A DNA stretch of 64,000 nucleotides from Ancrocorticia sp047602305. Its GTDB lineage: Bacteria; Actinomycetota; Actinomycetes; Actinomycetales; Actinomycetaceae. How positions within the stretch are numbered: position 1 is the first letter of the stretch; the number at the start of each line of letters is the position of its first letter. Both the position numbers and the translations under genes were made by a program. The notes below the pieces were generated by a model. The model did no database searches. It was not told the DNA's origin and saw only the letters and a list, made by a program, of their open reading frames with translations. The stretch is taken from NCBI GenBank assembly GCA_047602305.1, contig JASGHO010000001.1, positions 558,001 to 622,000 on the forward strand. The letters run 5' to 3'. Positions 41,594 through 51,126 of the stretch are shown piece by piece.

Positions 41594-43249
41594 GCTTCCT
41601 CCGTCTCTTCGCACACACCATATCCCGTGACGCCCGGCACGGGTGCGAGGTGTCCATCAACTTGCGGCGAGGCCTTACTTTGTGCCGTAGCAGCCCGATC
41701 AACACGCGCCAGGGTCCCAGCAATCTGAATGGCTCGCACCGCGGCGGCCGCCTTGTTCTTGGACTCGATGAACTCCGTCTCCGGCACCGAATCCGCCACG
41801 ATTCCGGCGCCCGCCTGAACGGAAGCTCGACCGTGGGAAATTACCGCGGTGCGGATGGCGATCGCCAGATCCGCGTTGCCGTTGAAATCGAAGTACCCAA
41901 TCACGCCGCCGTAGATTCCGCGACGAGCCGGTTCCAGCGCGTCAATGATCTCGATGGCGCGCGGCTTGGGAGCACCCGACAGAGTACCGGCCGGGAACGT
42001 TGCGGCGAGGCAATCGACCGCCCGCACTCCGTCCGCCAGTTCGCCCGACACCGTGGAGGAGATGTGCATGATGTGACTGAAGCGCTTGACCTCCATCAGC
42101 TCGATCACCTCGACGGTGCCCGGTTCGCACACCTTGGCCAGGTCGTTGCGCGCCAGATCCACCAGCATGACGTGCTCGGACAGCTCCTTGGGATCGGCAA
42201 GAAGCTCCTCGGCCAGCTCACGATCCTCCGCCAGAGTGCGGCCACGCGGGCGCGAACCGGCGATGGGGAACGTGGTGACTCGCCCTTCGTCCAGGCGCAT
42301 CAACGTTTCGGGAGACGATCCGACGACGGCGAATCCCTCCTCCGTTCCATCCGCCAACCGTAGGCAGTACATGTACGGACTGGGATTGATGGTGCGCAGG
42401 ACGCGGTACACGTCGAGCGGATCCGCCGGGCAGTCGATGTCTGCGCGCTGGGAGAGCACCACCTGGAACACCTCGCCGTCACGGATTGCTTCCTTGCCCA
42501 GGCGCACCGCTTCCTCGAAGTCAGCTTGGCTGGTGCGCAGCTCTGGCTGCACCTCGGCCGCGGCCGCGGCGGCCCGCTTCACCGCATGCAGCGGCTCAGG
42601 GCGCTGCAATGCAGCTTCCATCTCGGCCAGCCGGGCGCAGGCACGCGAATACGCGGCCTCCACGCCGTCGTCGGTGTTGTTGGAATTCACCGCGTTGGAG
42701 ATGAGCCAGACGGTCCCCTCCTGGTGATCAACCGCCACCATATCGATGGTGAGGCACATGACGGCGTCGGGGATGTCGAGTTCGCGCTGCGCCTTGCGGG
42801 TCAGCTTCGGCTCCCAGTCGAACAGCGTGTCCCAGCCGAGCGCGCCCACGAGGCCGCCGGTGAGCGGCGGCAATCCCGGGAGAGCCTTGGTGTGAAGCGC
42901 GTCGAGGGCGGAGGCGAGCAGCTGCGTCGTCGGCCCAACGGTTTCCAAACCGAGCGGGACCTCCCCTTCCCAGCGCGCCGTACCCTCGCGGGCAATCAAC
43001 TGCGCCTGAGAGCGCACGCCCACAAACGACCAACGATTCCACGAGCCATCATGCTCGGCGGACTCGAAGAATAAAGGTTCCCGTACCGTGGGCGAGGCGG
43101 CGAAAAATGCCGGTCGGGGCGGCGTCGTCGATCAGGAGTTTCTCCACCACCGGAACCACACGACGAGTCTGTGCAAGCTCGGAAAATTCCTCAAGGGAGG
43201 GCCAGACGGCGCCCCAGGCCAACTGCCCCGGTCCATCAACTGCACTCAT
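41590..43249 (-). pseudogene. trpE: Anthranilate synthase component I, split by a one-base frameshift
   Basis: The C-terminal part (41590-43023 and open further upstream) holds the chorismate-binding domain: FQVVLSQR, IMHISSTVSGELADG, FPAGTLSGAPKPRA, RGIYGGVIGYFDFNG. The N-terminal part (43049-43249, ATG overlapping the hisI stop) is in another frame: MSAVDGPGQLAWGAVWPSLE ... GTGTFILRVRRA-stop. The shift is at about 43064-43069, where minus-strand codons read ATT CTT CGA; omitting the C after CTT gives GTFILESAEHDGSWNRWSFVG, the expected TrpE sequence. So the reading needs one base fewer (or +1 slippage). Everything else is intact and the downstream trpC, trpB, trpA are complete. Possibilities: a sequence error, a recent disabling indel (tryptophan auxotrophy), or programmed +1 frameshifting. 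The partner TrpG is not in the window. Confidence 0.88.
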
Positions 43250-43617
43250 GCGTCCTCCCCTTCATCGTTCGTCAATTCCAAATCGCCGCCTGCCTCGAAG
43301 CAGTCGCGAGTTCCGGTATGGCAGGCAGCGCCCACCTGCTCGGCGCGCACCAACACACAATCGCCATCGCAATCGAGCTGGACGCGGCGCACAAGCTGAA
43401 TATGGCCCGAGGTGTCCCCCTTGCGCCAATACTCCTGGCGCGAACGGGACCAGAACCAGACCCGGCCGCTGCTCAAGGTGCGCGCGAGGGCGACGTCGTT
43501 CATGTAACCGACCATGAGCACATCGCCGTTCTCGGCATCCTGAATAACTGCGGCAATGAGGCCTGCGGAATCGAACTTGAGGCGCTCGCGCAGACCTACT
43601 GGGAGTTCATCCTTCAT
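43246..43617 (-). CDS. hisI: Phosphoribosyl-AMP cyclohydrolase
   Basis: 123 residues from ATG 43617, overlapping the hisF stop (ATGA) and ended by the trpE start (ATGA). Opens the purine ring of phosphoribosyl-AMP in histidine synthesis, using zinc and magnesium. Seen: VLMVGYMND, SRSRQEYWRKGDTSGH, metal site DCDGDCVLV (Asp and Cys ligands) and ACHTGTRDCF. Stand-alone, without the HisE domain. Confidence 0.96.
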   Translation of the reverse strand: MKDELPVGLRERLKFDSAGLIAAVIQDAENGDVLMVGYMNDVALARTLSSGRVWFWSRSRQEYWRKGDTSGHIQLVRRVQLDCDGDCVLVRAEQVGAACHTGTRDCFEAGGDLELTNDEGEDA

Positions 43618-44384
43618 CGAACTTCGAATCCCTCCGAACGCAGGTGGTCCTTGACCTGCTGAATTGTCAACGTACCAAAATGGAAAACTGAGGCGGCGAG
43701 AACCGCGTCGGCGCCGGCGCGCACGGCGGCAGAAAAATCCTCCACCTTGCCCGCTCCGCCCGAGGCGATGAGCGGCAGATGCGAGACCTCGCGGATCGCG
43801 GCGGTCATCTCCAGGTCGAAGCCGGACTCGGTGCCGTCGGCATCCATGGAGTTGAGGAGGATCTCCCCCGCACCCAACTCCTCGCCGCGGCGCGCCCACT
43901 CCAGGGCGTCGATACCGGTGCCACGCTTACCCGCGTGCGTGGTCACCTCGTAGCCCGAGGGCGTGACGGTATCGCCGCTGACGCGACGCGCGTCCAGCGA
44001 CAGTACGATCACCTGGTTGCCGAACTGATTCGCAATCTCGGTGATGAGCTCCGGGCGCGCCACCGCGGCGCTGTTGATCTCAATCTTGTCCGCGCCCGCC
44101 TCCAGCAGCACGCGCACGTCCTCGACGGTACGGATTCCGCCGCCCACAGTGAGGGGCACAAACACCTGCTCGGCAGTCTGGCGCACCACGTCCAGCATGG
44201 TGCCGCGGCCTTCCTTGGTCGCGGAGACGTCAAGGAACGTCAACTCATCTGCCCGGTCACGATCGTAGACGCGTGCCAACTCGACTGGATCACCCGCATC
44301 CCGCAGGTTCCGGAAATTGACCCCTTTGACGACTCGTCCCGCCGAGACGTCCAAACAGGGGATAACGCGAACGGCGACTGCCAT
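43614..44384 (-). CDS. hisF: Imidazole glycerol phosphate synthase subunit HisF
   Basis: 256 residues from ATG 44384, six nt after AGGAG. Cyclase half of the IGP synthase; uses ammonia from HisH to make IGP and AICAR. TIM barrel with catalytic Asp in VIPCLDVSAGRVVKG and second Asp in VLSLDARR; phosphate motifs TVGGGIRTVEDV and ASGGAGKVEDF. First gene of the overlapping hisF-hisI-trpE-trpC-trpB-trpA operon; hisH is elsewhere. Confidence 0.97.
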   Translation of the reverse strand: MAVAVRVIPCLDVSAGRVVKGVNFRNLRDAGDPVELARVYDRDRADELTFLDVSATKEGRGTMLDVVRQTAEQVFVPLTVGGGIRTVEDVRVLLEAGADKIEINSAAVARPELITEIANQFGNQVIVLSLDARRVSGDTVTPSGYEVTTHAGKRGTGIDALEWARRGEELGAGEILLNSMDADGTESGFDLEMTAAIREVSHLPLIASGGAGKVEDFSAAVRAGADAVLAASVFHFGTLTIQQVKDHLRSEGFEVR

Positions 44385-44639
44385 CGTGCTCCTCTCACTG
44401 TGCTTGTCAAGATCACGCCGGGGCAAGAGATCCCGCCAATGAGCCTTAGCCTACTGCGGATGTCACGGACATCTTGCCCGGCGGCGTTGTCCTCCTCACC
44501 TGCACTCTCGGTGCAGGATCGTCCTCCGCCTTGCCGGTCAAGCCCCGCGCCACCCTCGTGACGGCCGAACCCATTGGCGCAATCTCTTAGACGCGCCGCG
44601 CAATCTCCCGACCAGATTACCCCGGATATGCTGGGGTTC

Positions 44640-45185
44640 ATGTTTCCGTCCAGAGAAGATACTGTTTCCGGGTGCGTGCGCGCGCTTGTGAGCGGCCCGC
44701 CGCCGCGGATCCTGGCCATCGACGGCCGTTCCGGTGCGGGAAAGACCACGCTGGCGCGCGAGATCGAGGCGCGGCTTGCTGCGGAAGGCGTGCGCGTTGC
44801 CTTGATCGAGGTGGAGAACTTCATCGAGGGATGGGAGGGATTGGTCGACGGCGTTGATGTGGTCGCCTCCGAGATTGCGGCCCCGTTTCGGGAGTGCGGG
44901 TGCGCCCAGGCGCGCGCCTGGGACTGGTATCGCGGCGTGTGGGGCGCGGTGACGGAGATTGGCCCCGCGGATGTGCTGTTGATCGTGGGGTGCGGATCCT
45001 CCAGCGAGGCGCTGGCGCCGTACCTGGATGTCTCGGTGTGGGTCGAAGCGCCCGAGGAGGTGCGCCGGGCGCGGGTGGCAGCGCGTGAAGGCGACCCGGC
45101 CGCGTGGTGGGAGCTGTGGGCGGCGCAGGAGGAGCGGTTACTTGAGCAACGTGACTCCCGCAGGCTCGCTGACTACGTGGTGTAG
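44640..45185 (+). CDS. P-loop NTPase, uridine-kinase-like, function unknown
   Basis: About 181 residues from ATG 44640; in-frame starts at 44628 and 44574 are possible and none has a good ribosome site. TATGCT seven nt before 44640 could be a -10 of a leaderless transcript. Walker A DGRSGAGKTTLAREI is typical of the uridine kinase / nucleoside kinase family; a DVLLIVGCGSSSE strand and a C-terminal VSVWVEAPEEVRRARVAAREGD segment resemble the LID region of small kinases. Substrate unknown. Divergent from the his-trp operon. Confidence 0.72.
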   Translation: MFPSREDTVSGCVRALVSGPPPRILAIDGRSGAGKTTLAREIEARLAAEGVRVALIEVENFIEGWEGLVDGVDVVASEIAAPFRECGCAQARAWDWYRGVWGAVTEIGPADVLLIVGCGSSSEALAPYLDVSVWVEAPEEVRRARVAAREGDPAAWWELWAAQEERLLEQRDSRRLADYVV

Positions 45186-45269
45186 GCGCCACCGAACAAT
45201 TCGTGACTTATACGTGACCGCCAATGCGATATAGCAACAGCGGTCACCATAGCGGCATCAAATGCTCGC

Positions 45270-46223
45270 TCACTTTGGAGTCGGGGTAATTCTCGGAGTC
45301 GCGGAATTTTTCGAGGTAGTACTGGTCGGTGTAGCCGTTGCGCTCGGACTCTTCGTACTACTTGGAGTACTGGTCACGCTCGGCGTCGCCGTAGCCTTCT
45401 CGTCGGTGCTGTCATAAATCCCAAGAACATCGACGATTGCGAATCGATCACCAGTCCCCGAGGCCTGCGCGCTGGGAATCAACACCAGTACCCGCGAGCC
45501 CACCTTCTGATCCGTCAGTCCGATGCGTAGGCCATCCATCACCTCGGACATCTTCACGACGATGGGAACCTTGTTCGTCCAGGTGGTGTCGAGAACCTTC
45601 CCGGCGCTATCCCCAACGAGATATTGGACGACGACGTCATCATCGTTTGCGACCTGCGCCCCGTCCCCCTCAATGAGCGGCACAACGGCCAGATCCGGCA
45701 CCGCGCCGCCGCCCGACGCGACGCTCGGGACGCCGTCGTCGTTAATCTCGATCTTCGGCATTCCAGCGGGTGACTTGGCGGGACGTGGGACCTCCGTGCC
45801 GTCAGCCACCGTGCTGAGAATATCGACGACGACGAGTTCCGCGGCGTTGTCGCCCGGCACCAGTCCGGGCTGGGCGATGAGGAGCCGGCTGCCCTCGCGG
45901 GCGCCCACGACCAGCTCACCGACGTCGCCCAGGCCCTTGACGTTCGCCGTCGTTAAACGAAGTGATCCCGTGGGCGCGATGATCTCGCCCGTTCGGGAGT
46001 CGAAGGAGGTTGCCCGGACCAGCACGGTTCCGTCGGCAACGATCGTCGATCCGTGCCCTTCCAGCAGTGTCTCGACCTTGAGCTCCTCGGGCACGCTATT
46101 CACCGTCATGGTGACGGGCGCACCGAGTTCGCCATTGACGGTCACGTCAAGTACCGGAGGCTCCGTGGAGCACCCGGTCAGGAACGCGAGCATCAGGCCG
46201 AGGGCCAGAAGGAGACGTTTCAC
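45270..46223 (-). CDS. FKBP-type peptidyl-prolyl isomerase-like lipoprotein
   Basis: 317 residues from GTG 46223, overlapping the pafA stop (GTGA) with GGAG upstream. Lipoprotein signal VKRLLLALGLMLAFLTGC with lipobox Cys at 18. A first FKBP-like region is degenerate (GHGSTIVADGTVLVRATSFDSRTGEI). The second is clearer (DDVVVQYLVGDSAGKVLDTTW ... GLRIGLTDQKVGSRVLVLIPSAQASG, about 195-270), with the GLxGMKVGxR-type flap altered. The C-terminus is a 40-residue Thr/Ser/Pro tail. Such a lipoprotein next to pafA is common in actinobacteria. It probably assists folding of exported proteins; activity is uncertain because several FKBP aromatic residues differ. Confidence 0.82.
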   Translation of the reverse strand: MKRLLLALGLMLAFLTGCSTEPPVLDVTVNGELGAPVTMTVNSVPEELKVETLLEGHGSTIVADGTVLVRATSFDSRTGEIIAPTGSLRLTTANVKGLGDVGELVVGAREGSRLLIAQPGLVPGDNAAELVVVDILSTVADGTEVPRPAKSPAGMPKIEINDDGVPSVASGGGAVPDLAVVPLIEGDGAQVANDDDVVVQYLVGDSAGKVLDTTWTNKVPIVVKMSEVMDGLRIGLTDQKVGSRVLVLIPSAQASGTGDRFAIVDVLGIYDSTDEKATATPSVTSTPSSTKSPSATATPTSTTSKNSATPRITPTPK

Positions 46224-47608
46224 CCATCCATCTCCGCCATGAGGGCCTCGGCCTGCGCGTCGACCGTGGCGAACGGATCCTTGAGAACCACCGTGCGAGC
46301 ACCGCGCGCTTCCATGAGCCGCAGATTCATCCAATCGGCCATGTAGTCGTGCCGTGACTCCTGCGCCTTACGCACAAACTCGCCGCGGATCTTGGCACGG
46401 GTGGTCTGGGGGGCAGTGGTCTTCGCGTTCTCCGCAGCGCCCGCCGGAAGGAGGGTGTGCAGCAACCCGCTGGCTTCCATCGAGGTGCGCAGCCCGCCCG
46501 CCGTCACGTCATGGTAGGCGAGGTTGAGGCGCGCGATGCGCGGATCGGCGAGCGACATTCCGCCACGCTCCTGGTAGCGCTGGATGAGACTGAGCTTGGC
46601 GGCCCAGTCAATCTCCTGCGCAATGCCGGTGAAGTCCTGCGCCTCGACGGCGTCGATGGCGCGGCCCCACAGGTCAAGGGCGTAGGCGCGCAGCTCCCCG
46701 AGCTCGGACAGGTAGCCCTTGCGCTCGAAGTGGCGCAGCACCGCTTCGCGTACCGTGCGCTGAATCTCGATCGGGGTGATGGTGCCGCCAGCGGCCAGCT
46801 CCAACGGAACGCGACCGGTGAGGTCCTGGCTGGTGGCGCGGATGGCCACCATCGGCTCGGCGAGCTCAAGGTTCGGCAGAATTCCGCCATCCTCGATCAT
46901 CACCAGGATCGCCTCGGTGGCCGCCACCTTGAGGGCCGTGGTGGACTGCGCCACGTTGGTATCCCCCACGATGACGTGCATGCGGCGGTACAGCTCGGCG
47001 TCACCGTGCGGCTCATCACGGGTGTTGATCATCGGGCGAGAACGGGTGGATGCGGACGAAATGGCGTCCCACATCTGACGGGCGCGCTGCGAAAACTCGT
47101 AGGTGACGGTGCCGTCGTCGTCGGTGGCCAAATGGCCCGCTCCCACAATGATCTGGCGGGTGACGAAATAAGGCAGCATCGTCGAAATCCGGGCGCGGAA
47201 ATCGGGGCGGCGGCGCACCAGGTAATTCTCGTGGCAGCCGAAGGAGTTGCCCTGCGCGTCGAGGTTGTTGCGGAAGAGGTGAATCTGGCCAGCAACGCCC
47301 TGCTCGGACAGCTTCTCGTTGGCGCGGGCGGCGAGGTCTGCGAAGAGCAGGTCACCGGCGCGGTCGTTGGCGAGAAGGTCCTCCACCGTATCGCACTCGG
47401 CCGTCGCGTACTCCGGATGGGAGCCGACATCGAGGTAGAGCCGCGCGCCATTACTCAAGAAGGTGTTGGTGGAGCGCCCCATCTCGATGACGGGCTGGAA
47501 CAGGAGCTGGGCTGCTTCCTCCGGGTCGAGCGGCGGAGCGCCTCCCTGCGTCGAGGCGCAGGTGAGACCAAACTCCGTCTCGATGCCCATAACGCGGCGT
47601 GGAATCAC
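46220..47608 (-). CDS. pafA: Pup-protein ligase
   Basis: 462 residues from GTG 47608, overlapping the pup stop by one base. Joins the C-terminal glutamate of Pup to lysines of target proteins, using ATP (glutamine-synthetase fold). Seen: RVMGIETEFGLT, ARLYLDVGSHPEYATAE, FRNNLDAQGNSFGCHENYLVRR, STRSRPMINTRDEPH and DTNVAQSTTALKVAATEAI, the last two shared with Dop. The active-site Glu of METEFG/IETEFG type and the base Asp (LYLDVGSHPEY) are present. It follows pup directly; the proteasome genes that often separate them are absent. Confidence 0.97.
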   Translation of the reverse strand: MIPRRVMGIETEFGLTCASTQGGAPPLDPEEAAQLLFQPVIEMGRSTNTFLSNGARLYLDVGSHPEYATAECDTVEDLLANDRAGDLLFADLAARANEKLSEQGVAGQIHLFRNNLDAQGNSFGCHENYLVRRRPDFRARISTMLPYFVTRQIIVGAGHLATDDDGTVTYEFSQRARQMWDAISSASTRSRPMINTRDEPHGDAELYRRMHVIVGDTNVAQSTTALKVAATEAILVMIEDGGILPNLELAEPMVAIRATSQDLTGRVPLELAAGGTITPIEIQRTVREAVLRHFERKGYLSELGELRAYALDLWGRAIDAVEAQDFTGIAQEIDWAAKLSLIQRYQERGGMSLADPRIARLNLAYHDVTAGGLRTSMEASGLLHTLLPAGAAENAKTTAPQTTRAKIRGEFVRKAQESRHDYMADWMNLRLMEARGARTVVLKDPFATVDAQAEALMAEMDG

Positions 47609-47787
47609 TACTCGCCGCCCTTTTGCACGAAGCCCTGCACGAAGGCCGAGGCGTTCGATTCCAGGACGGAATCGATCTCGTCGAGCAGCGAATCAACCGG
47701 GTTGACCTGGGCTTGCACCTGCGGCAGCTCCACTTCGGAGACCTCTTCGATCTGGCGGCGGGGCTGGGCGAATTCCTGGCTGGACAT
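47608..47787 (-). CDS. pup: Prokaryotic ubiquitin-like protein Pup
   Basis: 59 residues, ATG 47787 with AGGAGATAGT before it. Small, largely disordered tag: starts MSSQEFAQPRRQIEEVSE, has the helix-forming region VNPVDSLLDEIDSVLESNAS that binds the Mpa coiled coil, and ends FVQKGGE. The terminal Glu is encoded directly, so deamidation of Gln by Dop is not required before ligation. It lies between dop and pafA in one minus-strand operon. Confidence 0.97.
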   Translation of the reverse strand: MSSQEFAQPRRQIEEVSEVELPQVQAQVNPVDSLLDEIDSVLESNASAFVQGFVQKGGE

Positions 47788-47824
47788 ACTATCTCCTCAT
47801 TCTTGGTCACGCGTAGCCGCGTGC

Positions 47825-49447
47825 CTACTTCTTCTCACCGCTCGTCAACCGGATGAGGAAATCCTCCACCGATTGCGAGCCTTCCAAAATCTCTCCCACA
47901 AGCGCGGCCGTGGCGCGAGCCGGGCGGGTGGTGGGCAGGCGCACGAGGTCCTGATAACCCGGCACGTCAAGAACGATACCGTCCCACCCGGCGGCGGCAA
48001 CATTGGCGGGATAGCGCTCGATGAGGCCTCCGCGCAGGTAGGCGCGGGTGGACTCGGGGGCGTGCTCCGCCGCGTAGGCCACCTCGGCCTGCGAGAAGAG
48101 GCGTTCAATCTGGCCGGCAGCATCGAGCTTGGCCACGATGGAGCGCTCCGGGCGCAGATCGTGCCACTGCAGGTCGAGAGCGCGTAGCTTGTCGTTGTCC
48201 CAGCCCAGTCCGCCACGCTGACGCATGCCTTCCAAGAGCTGGTACTTGGCTACCCACTCCACCTGCGGGGCGGCCGCGAACATGTTGGTGCGCAGCGTGT
48301 CGATGACCTGCTGCCAGCGGGTGAGGATCTCCTCGGTGTCAAAGTCCGGCTCGCCGCGGCGCTCGATCTCGCTGCGAATAACGTCGAGGTAGATCTGCTG
48401 GATCTCCAGGGCCGTCTTGGTGGTGCCGTCATGCATGTCGACGGCGAGGCGCAGCGTCGGGTCGTGCGAGATGCGCCAGGTGGCGTCCACGGCGTCGTCG
48501 AGCATGAGCGACTCGAGGTCGAGCGGGATCTCGCCGGTTTCCAGCAGCCAGAGGACGAGCGAGGTGGTGCCGACCTTCAGCAGGTTGGAGACGTCGAAAA
48601 GGTTGGCGTCTCCCCCGATGACGTGCAGGCGGCGCCAGTCCTCGGCGTCAGCGTGCGGTTCGTCGCGGGTGTTGATGATCGGGCGGTTGAAGGTGGTCTC
48701 CAGGCCGACGTCGTTCTCCACGTAATCGGCGCGCTGGGAGATCTGGAAACCGGCTACTTCGCTGCGCTGGCCGAGGCCCACGCGGCCCGCACCGCAGATC
48801 ACCGGGCGGGTGACGAAGAACGGCGTGAGGTAGCGGATGACGTCGATGAATTCAACCTCGCGGCGCATCAGGTAGTTCTCGTGCGAGCCGTACGAGGCAC
48901 CCTTGCCGTCCACGTTGTTCTTGTACACCACCACTTCGCGGCCCTGACGGCGCAGCAACTCCATCGCCTCCACGGCAATGTGCTCACCAGCGCGGTCCCA
49001 CAGCACAGCTTCGCGCGGGCTCGCCGTTTCCGGCGAGGAGTACTCGGGGTGGGCGTGGTCCACGTAGAGGCGGGCGCCGTTGGTGAGCACCGCGTTGGCG
49101 GCGCGCGCACGCACCATTTCGCCGTTGCGGGGGCGGGCGAGGCGGGTGAGGCGAGAACCCACGCGGGACTTCTGGACGTCGTCGGCCGAGGGAGCAAGAT
49201 ACTCCGGGTCGTCGGTCAGCTGGGAGGGGTGCGCGGCGGCCCGCTCCAGGCGGTACCCGCGGGCGTCGTTGAGAGGGTCCTCGCCGTGGAAGTCCCACTT
49301 GACCGCGCCCGCGCCACCGCTGGCGCTACCTTTGGCGCCATAGGCCTCAACGAGATGGGCGGACAGCGCGACAGGATTGGCGTATGGCTCGGCAGGTTCG
49401 AGGATTCCGAACTCGGTCTCCATGCCGATGATGCGCTTGGCGGTCAT
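47825..49447 (-). CDS. dop: Pup deamidase/depupylase
   Basis: 540 residues from ATG 49447, overlapping the mpa stop (ATGA). Removes Pup from tagged proteins (and deamidates Pup-Gln where needed), with the same fold as PafA. Seen: RIIGMETEFGILEP, ANAVLTNGARLYVDHAHPEYSSPE (catalytic Asp), YKNNVDGKGASYGSHENYLMRR, FNRPIINTRDEPH and GDANLFDVSNLLKVGTTSLVL. An insertion after the METEFG strand (about 30-90) corresponds to the Dop loop. Since Pup here already ends in Glu, depupylation is its likely main job. Confidence 0.97.
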   Translation of the reverse strand: MTAKRIIGMETEFGILEPAEPYANPVALSAHLVEAYGAKGSASGGAGAVKWDFHGEDPLNDARGYRLERAAAHPSQLTDDPEYLAPSADDVQKSRVGSRLTRLARPRNGEMVRARAANAVLTNGARLYVDHAHPEYSSPETASPREAVLWDRAGEHIAVEAMELLRRQGREVVVYKNNVDGKGASYGSHENYLMRREVEFIDVIRYLTPFFVTRPVICGAGRVGLGQRSEVAGFQISQRADYVENDVGLETTFNRPIINTRDEPHADAEDWRRLHVIGGDANLFDVSNLLKVGTTSLVLWLLETGEIPLDLESLMLDDAVDATWRISHDPTLRLAVDMHDGTTKTALEIQQIYLDVIRSEIERRGEPDFDTEEILTRWQQVIDTLRTNMFAAAPQVEWVAKYQLLEGMRQRGGLGWDNDKLRALDLQWHDLRPERSIVAKLDAAGQIERLFSQAEVAYAAEHAPESTRAYLRGGLIERYPANVAAAGWDGIVLDVPGYQDLVRLPTTRPARATAALVGEILEGSQSVEDFLIRLTSGEKK

Positions 49448-51096
49448 AGGATTCCTTCCGGGACGACGTCGTTCCATTCCTGCACTCCGCGGTTGCGCGG
49501 GGCGGGCGCGGTCACCGCGATATCGCCGCGTCCGAGCGGGCGCACCATGGTGACGCGCTCGCCGCGCGAGCGTCCGTTGACGCGGGCCCACTCATCCGGG
49601 TTGGAGATGGTGGCAAGTTCTTCGTTCTCGCGGGTTTCTTCGGCGACGGCGGCCAGCACGTGCTTCTCGGACAGGCCGCGTTCGCCGGTGGCCAGCAGGT
49701 CCTTGATGGCGAGCTTCTTGGCGCGGTCCACGATGGCGGCCAGCATGGCGCCGGAGACGAAATCGCCGATGTAGAGAATCTCGCGCTGCCCGTCCGCGTA
49801 GTACACCTCGACGTACTCGTTCTCGGGTGTGCGGGCGAAGAGGGCGTCCACCGCGATCGTACGCAGCTCGCGTGCGGCTTCGAAGGCCGAACCGTAGCGG
49901 GCGATCTCATCTTTGTGAATCGGCAGGTTGGAGGTGAGGTAGCGGGCGAGGATGTCCACGCAGCCCTCGTACTCGGGGCGCTCGATGCGAATCTTCACGT
50001 CGAGGCGGCCAGGGCGCAGGATGGCGGGATCGATCATGTCCTCGCGGTTGGAGGCTCCGATGACGATGACATTGTCCAGCTGTTCGACGCCGTCGATCTC
50101 CGCGAGGAGCTGCGGAACCACGGTGGTCTCAACGTCCGAGGAGATACCGGAGCCGCGGGTACGGAAGAGTGCTTCCATCTCGTCGAAGAAGATGACCACG
50201 GGGATACCGTGCGCGGCGCGATCGCGGGCGCGGGAGAAGATCTCGCGGATCTGGCGCTCGGTTTCGCCCACGTACTTGTCGAGAAGCTGCGGGCCCTTGA
50301 TGTTGAGGAAGTAGGAGCGCGCGGTGGCGTGGCCGGAACGCTCGGCGGCGTTACGGGCCAGCGAAGTGGCGACGGCCTTCGCGATGAGCGTCTTTCCGCA
50401 GCCGGGAGGGCCGTAGAGCAGTACGCCCTTGGGCGGCTTGAGTCCGTGCTCGCGGTACAGTTCCGGCTGCTCGAACGGCAGCTCGACGGTGTCCTTGATC
50501 TGTTCAATCTGCGGACCGAGGCCGCCGATATCCTCGTAGGAGACGTCCGGAACTTCTTCGAGCAAGAGGTGCTCGACGTCCGGGCGCTCGACGTGTTCAA
50601 GAATGAAGCCGTTACGCAGATCGGCGAGAACGGTGTCACCGACGCGCAGGCGATCCGGGTCAAGACGGCCCGCGATGTGCAGGATGCGCGATTCGTCCGC
50701 GTGGATCTTGACGAGGACGCGGCGCGGGTCGACGACGAGTTCAATCGTCACCACCGTGCCAATATCTTCGTACCCCGCAATACCGACCACGACGAGTTGC
50801 TCATTCAGGCGCAACTCCTGCCCGAGGCGGAGCATGTTGATGTCCACGCGCGAGGCGGCGGCCAGATTCATCTTGCGGCCACCAACGAGCGCATCCACCG
50901 AGTGGTCCTCGTGGCGCGCGGCCAGGAACGTGGCGAAGGACGCCGGAGGGCGAGAAAGGGAATCCAACTGCTCGCCGAGATCGCGAATCCGGTCGCGGGC
51001 GGAAACGAGGGAGGAGGCAAGACGCTCGTTCTTTTCCTCAAGGGAGACAACTTGCTGGCGCAGCTCATAGAGCTCGCCGGGACCAGTCTGGGACAT
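49444..51096 (-). CDS. mpa: Proteasome-associated AAA ATPase (Mpa/ARC) without the proteasome-docking tail
   Basis: 550 residues from ATG 51096 (GTG one codon earlier is too close to AAGG). Hexameric unfoldase that captures Pup with N-terminal coiled coils. Seen: coiled coil about 6-45, OB-fold region, Walker A YGPPGCGKTLIAKAVA (about 232), Walker B IPVVIFFDEMEAL (about 302), SRH DPAILRPGRLDVKI. Mycobacterial Mpa ends in a Gln-Tyr-Leu tail that docks into the 20S core; here the end is VQEWNDVVPEGIL with no such tail. Together with the missing prcBA in the operon this points to a proteasome-independent unfoldase, as in Corynebacterium. Confidence 0.95.
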   Translation of the reverse strand: MSQTGPGELYELRQQVVSLEEKNERLASSLVSARDRIRDLGEQLDSLSRPPASFATFLAARHEDHSVDALVGGRKMNLAAASRVDINMLRLGQELRLNEQLVVVGIAGYEDIGTVVTIELVVDPRRVLVKIHADESRILHIAGRLDPDRLRVGDTVLADLRNGFILEHVERPDVEHLLLEEVPDVSYEDIGGLGPQIEQIKDTVELPFEQPELYREHGLKPPKGVLLYGPPGCGKTLIAKAVATSLARNAAERSGHATARSYFLNIKGPQLLDKYVGETERQIREIFSRARDRAAHGIPVVIFFDEMEALFRTRGSGISSDVETTVVPQLLAEIDGVEQLDNVIVIGASNREDMIDPAILRPGRLDVKIRIERPEYEGCVDILARYLTSNLPIHKDEIARYGSAFEAARELRTIAVDALFARTPENEYVEVYYADGQREILYIGDFVSGAMLAAIVDRAKKLAIKDLLATGERGLSEKHVLAAVAEETRENEELATISNPDEWARVNGRSRGERVTMVRPLGRGDIAVTAPAPRNRGVQEWNDVVPEGIL

Positions 51097-51126
51097 CACG
51101 GCCTTTCTTTGAATACCGGAACCACT

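Noticed and set aside
44385..44639. His or Trp leader peptide with attenuator ahead of hisF
   Set aside because: No run of His or Trp codons and no alternating hairpins found in the leader.
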